A program made the translations under genes and the position numbers. A DNA stretch of 6,786 nt, taken from assembly GCA_024277955.1 (NCBI GenBank), contig JAJRUE010000301.1:1-6786 (forward strand), in the 5' to 3' direction. The notes beneath the pieces were generated by a model. That model saw only the letters and a list, made by a program, of their open reading frames with translations. It had not been told where the DNA came from and searched no databases. Below, one piece after another: positions 1-4,724 of this stretch (its first letter is position 1; each line of letters starts with the position of its first letter). The stretch comes from Alphaproteobacteria bacterium (lineage in GTDB: Bacteria; Pseudomonadota; Alphaproteobacteria; Rhodobacterales; Rhodobacteraceae).

Positions 1-228
1 CCCAGCGTGGCGCGCGCGCAAACCGGAACGCCCCCGGCAAGCCCCGGATCGGGCACGACCCCGCCGCCCCCCGCCGCGCCCGGCCAATCCGCGCCCGCTC
101 AATCCGCCCCCGGCCAGCCTGACCCTGCCCAGCCGGCCCCCGCTCAACCCGCCCCTGCCCAGCCCGGCGCGACGGCCACCCTTCCGACGCTGCCGGGACT
201 GACCCCGCCAGCCAGCACCAACCCGTAG
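1..228 (+). CDS. 3' end of an unidentified gene with a Pro/Ala/Gln-rich C-terminal tail (5' end outside window)
   Basis: The frame is open from the first base to the TAG at 226-228, giving at least 75 visible codons. All of them form a disordered-looking tail rich in Pro, Ala, Gln, Thr and Gly, with no Cys, Trp, Tyr or Phe and no recognisable fold. Residues 28-55 of the visible part are a pentapeptide repeat of type [AG]-Q-[SP]-[AD]-P. A GTG at position 7 could formally start a 73-residue peptide, but the frame is open upstream of it, no ribosome binding site can be seen, and low-complexity tails like this usually end a larger protein. I therefore read it as the C-terminus of the preceding operon gene. 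The TAG sits only 7 bases before the next start, so co-transcription with the srf genes is likely. I do not recognise the product. Confidence 0.6.
   Translation, partial: PSVARAQTGTPPASPGSGTTPPPPAAPGQSAPAQSAPGQPDPAQPAPAQPAPAQPGATATLPTLPGLTPPASTNP
82..165 (+). repeat. Imperfect 15-bp tandem repeat encoding [AG]Q[SP][AD]P pentapeptides
   Basis: Five full units and a partial sixth run in frame through the tail of the first gene: GQSAP, AQSAP, GQPDP, AQPAP, AQPAP, AQP. The codons differ between units (for example cag/caa, ccc/cct/ccg), so the array is somewhat degenerate at DNA level while the peptide pattern is kept. Such repeats typically form an extended, flexible Pro/Ala linker or wall-spanning segment. 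A specific role cannot be read from the sequence. Confidence 0.75.
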
Positions 229-235
229 GCCAGCC
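227..235 (+). promoter_or_regulatory. Weak ribosome binding site of the srfA-like gene, overlapping the upstream stop codon
   Basis: The only Shine-Dalgarno-like triplet before the GTG at 236 is AGG at 227-229, six bases from the start. Its A and first G belong to the TAG stop of the preceding gene. A ribosome finishing the upstream gene would therefore cover this site, which favours coupled re-initiation. The match is short, so this is a modest call; its main support is its spacing and the lack of another start nearby. Confidence 0.35.
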
Positions 236-1498
236 GTGTTCGAAAGCTTCCTCGCCACCACGACCTCGGAAGGTCTCAGCGCATTGGGCACCCGCGAACA
301 GCGGTCCTACGAGCTGATCACCGAAACCGTGCGCGAACGCCTGGGCGACGCCCATGCGGCGCTGTTCGGCGAACCGGTGGCCACCGAACATGGCGACAGC
401 TACGACTGGTATGCGCCGCTGCCGGGCAAGGTGCGCCGGCTCGACCAGCTGGACGAGGACGCCCGCGACGCCGCGCGCCGCCGCCTGGACCAGCTGCGCG
501 ACGATATCCGCGGCCTGGCGGCGCAGATCGCCGCCACCGGCGACGCCAACGACCAGCGCCTGAGCGAAGCGCTGGAAAACGCGCTGAACGTGCCCGGCGA
601 CGACCATATCTACGTGGTCCAGACCGACGACGGCCCGCAGCCGGTGCTGACCAGCTGGGCCTGGACCAGCGACGCGCGGCGCAGCGAACGCGGGGTTCTG
701 ACCGGCATCGACCCGCGCCGCAAGGCCGCCGCCGCAACCGCGGCCACCGCCGCCAGCGCCCCCGACCCGGCGCGCGCGCGGCGCCGGCCGGTCGTCTGGC
801 TGCCCTGGCTGCTCGGGCTGGGCTGGCTGCTGCTGGCGGCGATGCTGGCCTGGATCGTGCTGCTGCTGATCCAGCCCTGCGCGCTGCGCGGCCCGGCCTG
901 GCTGTCGTTCTGCCCGGCGCCGCCCGCGCTTGCCGACAGCGGCCGCGCCAGCACCATCGCGCTGCAGGACCAGGTCGACCAGCTGGAACGCCAGCTGGCC
1001 ATCGCCGACCGCGCCTGCCAGCCGCCTCCGCCTCCACCGCCGCCTCCGCCGCCGCCCGAACCGGTGGTCGAACCGGCCCCGCCGCCCCAGCCGCCGCAGG
1101 AAAGCGCCGTCGACAGGCGTCTGCGCCAGGCCGGCGCCACCCGCGGAGACCTGAACTTTTCGCTGATCTGGAACGGGTCCGACGACCTTGACCTGGCGGT
1201 CGCCTGCCCCGCCGGCGGCCTGATCTGGTTCCGCCGCAAGAACGCCTGCAACGGCCGGCTCGATGTGGACAGCAATGCCAGCCGGGTGGTCAATGGCCCG
1301 GTCGAGAACATCTTTTACAACAGTCCCGGCAACGGCGTGTATCGCGTGCGGGTCACGCTTTACAAGAAACGCGGGCGCACGGCGAGCACGCCGTTCCAGC
1401 TATTGGTCCGGGACGGGGAGCGCACCAGGACGTTGCGCGGCCGGCTCAGCCGGACCGGCGAAGCCTGGACAACCACTTACAACTACGCGGGGCGGTGA
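236..1498 (+). CDS. srfA: SrfA-family single-pass membrane protein with Pro-rich spacer and C-terminal beta-sandwich-like domain
   Basis: 420 residues from a GTG start, the first plausible start after the upstream stop. Residues 1-180 look soluble and helical and lack Cys. They carry DWYAP-xx-GKV-like (57-66) and HIYVV...QPVLTSWAW-like (124-143) stretches, which I recall as characteristic of enterobacterial SrfA. A membrane helix spans about 186-213, preceded by Arg-rich residues (ARARRR), predicting a cytosolic N-terminus and periplasmic C-terminus. All five Cys (215, 226, 261, 324, 338) lie on the periplasmic side. A short coiled coil (about 241-260) leads to 12 consecutive prolines (263-274) and a domain at about 304-393. 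That domain's pattern (LxWxxxxDLDLxV, LDVDxN, PVENI, GxYxVxVxxY) resembles the DUF2135/YfaP type of beta-sandwich. The gene sits directly before srfB, as srfA does in Salmonella. The family call rests on context plus remembered motifs. The role is inferred to be the membrane anchor or envelope-facing part of an Srf complex. Confidence 0.75.
   Translation: MFESFLATTTSEGLSALGTREQRSYELITETVRERLGDAHAALFGEPVATEHGDSYDWYAPLPGKVRRLDQLDEDARDAARRRLDQLRDDIRGLAAQIAATGDANDQRLSEALENALNVPGDDHIYVVQTDDGPQPVLTSWAWTSDARRSERGVLTGIDPRRKAAAATAATAASAPDPARARRRPVVWLPWLLGLGWLLLAAMLAWIVLLLIQPCALRGPAWLSFCPAPPALADSGRASTIALQDQVDQLERQLAIADRACQPPPPPPPPPPPPEPVVEPAPPPQPPQESAVDRRLRQAGATRGDLNFSLIWNGSDDLDLAVACPAGGLIWFRRKNACNGRLDVDSNASRVVNGPVENIFYNSPGNGVYRVRVTLYKKRGRTASTPFQLLVRDGERTRTLRGRLSRTGEAWTTTYNYAGR
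1022..1057 (+). repeat. Run of 12 proline codons (periplasmic spacer of SrfA)
   Basis: Twelve successive Pro codons (mixed ccg, cct, cca, ccc) encode residues 263-274, directly after Cys261-Gln262 at the end of a short coiled coil. A further Pro-rich stretch follows to about residue 287. An uninterrupted polyproline helix makes a stiff rod of the kind used to span periplasm or cell wall. Efficient translation of such a run normally depends on EF-P. Codons are mixed, so simple triplet slippage is less likely than in a pure repeat. Confidence 0.85.
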
Positions 1499-1500
1499 TG
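1496..1500 (+). promoter_or_regulatory. TGATG stop/start overlap between srfA and srfB
   Basis: The TGA stop of the upstream gene (1496-1498) shares its A with the ATG of the next gene (1498-1500). This arrangement is well known for termination-reinitiation coupling. A GTG in the same frame at 1495 is an alternative start that would add one residue. The preceding bases are G-rich (gcggggcgg) but give no clear Shine-Dalgarno match, which strengthens the case for coupling. Confidence 0.7.
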
Positions 1501-4500
1501 ATTTCGGACCGAAAAGAACAGCTAAGGCCACTTGCCAACTGGCATGACGACGTGACGATCACGCCGTTTTCGGGCATCCAGATCCTGGATTTCGGCTTTT
1601 CGCTGGACCAGGTCGCGGTGCGCCCCTGGCGCTTCATCGAACGCAGCACCGACGGGGACGCCTCCGAACGGATGCTGATCCCGCTGACCGGGCGCGACGC
1701 CGACGACGCCCCGATAGAAGCCGCAGCGCGCCCCGACGACGACGGCTATTCGATCCGCCCCACTGCGGCGATGGAGCCCTTCCTTTCGAAATGGGTGCCG
1801 GTGCCGGTGTTGCGGGTGAAAAGCGAACGCGGCGCCGCCGGCGAAGAACGCTTTGATCCCGGCCCCTCGAGCTGGGCGCGGCTGCGGGTGGTCGAGCTTG
1901 AACAGCCCGACCCGGAAACCGGCGACACCCACCGGGTGCAACTGGCGCTCGACACCACGCTGACCGCCCAGGACCAGGGCGCGCGCTACATCGCGCCAGA
2001 GCGCGGCGACGCCGAAAAACCCCGCGATTTCCGCTTTGTATCCGATCCAGCGCATATGGACTGGTTCCTGCGGCGGCTGGAGATTGGCGAAGACGGCGAG
2101 GTGCGCGACCCGCAGCTTTGGGTGTCGGAATGGCTCAAGGAGCTGTTTCTGGCCTTCAAGCGGGCCGAACGGCCGGGCCGGCAGATTTCGGAAGAAAACC
2201 TGCCGCACCAGTTCGAACACTGGGCCCGCTACCTGGCCTTTCTGCAGTTCATCGACAAGGCGGTAAAGATCCCGCGCATCCGCTTCATCAACACGGTTTC
2301 CGAGCGCGACGGGGTGACGCCGGTGGATGTGGACATGGTGCTGGACATCGGCAATTCGCGCACCTGCGGCATCCTGATCGAACGTTTCCCCGGCGAAGGC
2401 GGCGCCGATCTGGCGCGCTCGTTCCCGCTGGAAATCCGCGATCTGTCGCGCCCGGAACTGTATTATTCCGGCCTGTTCGAAAGCCGGGTGGAGTTTTCCG
2501 ACCTGAAATTCGGCGACGACCGCTTTGCCAGCCGGTCGGGGCGGCGCAACGCCTTCATGTGGCCCGGTTTCGTGCGCGTCGGCCCCGAAGCGCAGCGCCT
2601 GATCCAGCGCGAGGAAGGCACCGAAACCACGTCGGGCCTGTCTTCGCCCAAACGCTATATCTGGGATGACGAGGTGCGCCAGCAGGACTGGCGCTTTCAC
2701 AACCACCAGGATCCGAACAACCTGCCCAAATCGGTGCGCGCCGCCATGCGCCACCTGAACGAGGCCGGCGACGTGCTGGCCCAGGTCGACCACGAGGAAA
2801 AGCGCCGCCTGCGCAAGCGCGGCACCACGTCGCGGTCGCGCGCGATCCGACCGCGGTTTTCGCGCTCGGCGCTCTTTGGCTTCATGCTGGCGGAAATCAT
2901 CGCGCACACGCTGGTGCAGGTGAACGATCCCGGCTCGCGCGCCAAGCGGGCGCAATCCGATCTGCCGCGCCGGCTGAACCGGATCATCCTGTCGCTGCCC
3001 ACCGCGACCTCGATCCAGGAACAGGCGATCATCCGCAGCCGGGCCGAAGGCGCGCTGCGCCTGGTCTGGGCGATGCTCGGGGTCGAGGGCGAGGAAACCT
3101 CGATTTCCCTCCGCCCGGACCTGATCGTCGAGTGGGACGAAGCCTCGGCCACCCAGCTGGTCTATCTCTATTCCGAGCTGACCCAGAAATTCGACGGCAA
3201 TATCGACAATTATCTCAAGCTCAAGGGCACCCCCCGCCGGCGCGAGGGCGACGATGCGCCCAGCCCCAGCCTGCGGCTGGCCTGCATCGACATCGGCGGC
3301 GGCACCACCGACCTGATGATCTCGACCTACTGGAGCGAAGCCAACCGCGTGCTGCACCCGCAGCAGACCTTTCGCGAAGGCTTCCGGGTGGCCGGCGACG
3401 ACCTGGTGCAGCGGGTGATCTCGGGCATCATCCTGCCGTGCATCCAGGCCTCGATCGAAGCCGCCGGCGGGCTGTATGTCGGTGAAAAGATGCGCGAATT
3501 GTTCACCGGAGACATCGGCGGCCAGGATCAGCAGGTGGTTCAGAAACGCCGGCAGTTCGCGATGCGCGCGCTGATGCCGCTGGCGATCGCGATCCTGACC
3601 CACAGCGAAAACGCCGCCGAGTTCGACCGCTTCGATCTGTCGGTGGGCGACACGCTGGGCCTGCCCCGGCGCGACGCCGATCAGGACGGCCCCGAAGACG
3701 GCGAAACCGCCCAGGGCGAGGCCCCGGCGAATGGCCAGGTGAATGGGCAGGCGAACGGGCAGGCCTCGGCGCAGGCGGGCCATGCGGCGGCCCTGCAGCC
3801 CGGCGATGGCGACACGGCGGTCAGCCCGATCTCGCCCGAAGTGCTGGCCTATGTGGAACAGGCGGCGCACGACATTGGCGCGCGGGACTGGTCGCTGGCC
3901 GATGTGGTGATCGCCACGTCGCGGCTGGATGTGGACGCCATCGCGCGCGAAGTCTTCCAGAAGGTGCTGGGCAACATGGCCGAGGTCATCGACCATCTGG
4001 GCGTCGATGTGGTGCTGCTGACGGGGAGGCCTTCGCGGCTGCCGGCGGTGCGCGCCATCGTCGAGGAAATGCTGGTGGTGCCGCCGCACCGGCTGGTGTC
4101 GATGCACCGCTACCGCACCGGCCGCTGGTATCCGTTCCGCGACCCGATCAGCCAGCGCATCGGCGATCCGAAAAGCACCGTCGCGGTGGGCGGCATGCTG
4201 ATGGCGCTGGCGCGCAACCGGATCACCAACTTCAAGGTGACCACCAGCGCCTTCCAGATGAAGTCCACGGCCCGTTTTGTCGGCGAAATGGACACCAACG
4301 GCCAGATCCGCGACGAACGGCTGATGTTTTCCGATCTCGACCTGGACGCCAAGGGCGGCGCGCAGGAAGCGGTGGTCAGCATGTTCGCGCCGATGCATAT
4401 CGGGTCGCGCCAGCTGCCGTTCGAACGCTGGACGACAACGCCGCTGTTCCGGCTCGATTTCGCGACCGCCGAGGCCCAGAACCGGCCGACGCCGATCCGC

Positions 4501-4710
4501 GTCACCTTCGAAAAGGCCGATTTCGACGACGGCGAAGACGACAGCGCCGAAACCAAGCTGCGCCGCGAAGCGCTGCGCGAAGCCTTCGAGATAACCTTTG
4601 TCGAAGACGCGGTGCACGACCAGATGCACAACAGCGAAGTCGTGCTCAAGCTGCAGACGCTCGGGTTCGATGACGAATACTGGTTGGACACCGGCGTGTT
4701 CAACTTCTGA
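1498..4710 (+). CDS. srfB: SrfB: large actin/Hsp70-fold ATPase, 'virulence factor SrfB' family
   Basis: 1070 residues from the ATG at 1498, slightly longer than the roughly 1000 residues I recall for SrfB. The N-terminus (LANWHDDVTITPFSGIQILDF) closely resembles the start of known SrfB proteins. ATPase motifs follow in Hsp70/actin order: phosphate-1 DIGNSRTCG (283-291); a connecting segment RRLNRIILSLPTATSIQEQA in the region around residue 500; VEWDEASATQLVYLY around residue 545, at the place of the Hsp70 NEPTAAALAY element; phosphate-2 DIGGGTTDL (598-606); and the adenosine-type motif LLTGRPSRLPAVR (from about 840), with an Arg replacing the usual second Gly. No signal peptide or membrane helix is visible, so it should be cytosolic. 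Residues about 724-777 form a low-complexity linker inside the second half. It is followed by srfC in tight spacing. ATP binding is a strong inference; the client or partner is unknown. Any role in virulence is only inherited from the family name. Confidence 0.95.
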   Translation: MISDRKEQLRPLANWHDDVTITPFSGIQILDFGFSLDQVAVRPWRFIERSTDGDASERMLIPLTGRDADDAPIEAAARPDDDGYSIRPTAAMEPFLSKWVPVPVLRVKSERGAAGEERFDPGPSSWARLRVVELEQPDPETGDTHRVQLALDTTLTAQDQGARYIAPERGDAEKPRDFRFVSDPAHMDWFLRRLEIGEDGEVRDPQLWVSEWLKELFLAFKRAERPGRQISEENLPHQFEHWARYLAFLQFIDKAVKIPRIRFINTVSERDGVTPVDVDMVLDIGNSRTCGILIERFPGEGGADLARSFPLEIRDLSRPELYYSGLFESRVEFSDLKFGDDRFASRSGRRNAFMWPGFVRVGPEAQRLIQREEGTETTSGLSSPKRYIWDDEVRQQDWRFHNHQDPNNLPKSVRAAMRHLNEAGDVLAQVDHEEKRRLRKRGTTSRSRAIRPRFSRSALFGFMLAEIIAHTLVQVNDPGSRAKRAQSDLPRRLNRIILSLPTATSIQEQAIIRSRAEGALRLVWAMLGVEGEETSISLRPDLIVEWDEASATQLVYLYSELTQKFDGNIDNYLKLKGTPRRREGDDAPSPSLRLACIDIGGGTTDLMISTYWSEANRVLHPQQTFREGFRVAGDDLVQRVISGIILPCIQASIEAAGGLYVGEKMRELFTGDIGGQDQQVVQKRRQFAMRALMPLAIAILTHSENAAEFDRFDLSVGDTLGLPRRDADQDGPEDGETAQGEAPANGQVNGQANGQASAQAGHAAALQPGDGDTAVSPISPEVLAYVEQAAHDIGARDWSLADVVIATSRLDVDAIAREVFQKVLGNMAEVIDHLGVDVVLLTGRPSRLPAVRAIVEEMLVVPPHRLVSMHRYRTGRWYPFRDPISQRIGDPKSTVAVGGMLMALARNRITNFKVTTSAFQMKSTARFVGEMDTNGQIRDERLMFSDLDLDAKGGAQEAVVSMFAPMHIGSRQLPFERWTTTPLFRLDFATAEAQNRPTPIRVTFEKADFDDGEDDSAETKLRREALREAFEITFVEDAVHDQMHNSEVVLKLQTLGFDDEYWLDTGVFNF
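3730..3777 (+). repeat. 12-bp tandem repeat encoding NGQ-V/A units in the SrfB linker
   Basis: Three close copies (aatggccaggtg, aatgggcaggcg, aacgggcaggcc) and a diverged fourth (tcggcgcaggcg) encode NGQV, NGQA, NGQA and SAQA. They lie in a longer disordered segment at residues about 724-777 of SrfB, between the phosphate-2 and adenosine-type motifs. The copies keep the reading frame, so expansion or contraction would change linker length without breaking the protein. Confidence 0.8.
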
Positions 4711-4724
4711 TGGGTGGGGAACGG
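4710..4724 (+). promoter_or_regulatory. Ribosome binding region and alternative overlapping start of srfC
   Basis: The srfB stop TGA (4708-4710) is part of a second TGATG. Its ATG at 4710-4712 is in frame with srfC and would add five residues (MGGER). A purine-rich stretch at 4712-4720 (gggtgggga) precedes the ATG at 4725 by four bases and is the better Shine-Dalgarno candidate. I therefore prefer 4725 and keep 4710 as an alternative. Both would give tightly coupled translation of srfB and srfC. Confidence 0.5.

Noticed and set aside
7..228. A free-standing 73-residue protein starting at GTG 7
   Set aside because: The frame is open to the window edge and no ribosome binding site is visible in the few bases before it. 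The sequence is a low-complexity tail, better read as the end of a longer protein.
860..900. A lipoprotein lipobox around Cys215 of SrfA
   Set aside because: The residues before the Cys (LIQPC) do not fit the lipobox, and more than 180 soluble residues precede the helix, so this is a membrane anchor rather than a lipoprotein signal.
318..1311. Minus-strand open frames opposite srfA
   Set aside because: The products are Arg- or Ser/Gly-rich, one with a poly-Gly run that simply mirrors the proline codons. They have no domains.
4711..4724. A promoter or terminator between srfB and srfC
   Set aside because: The gap is only 14 bases and contains no inverted repeat or -35/-10 elements, just a ribosome binding region.
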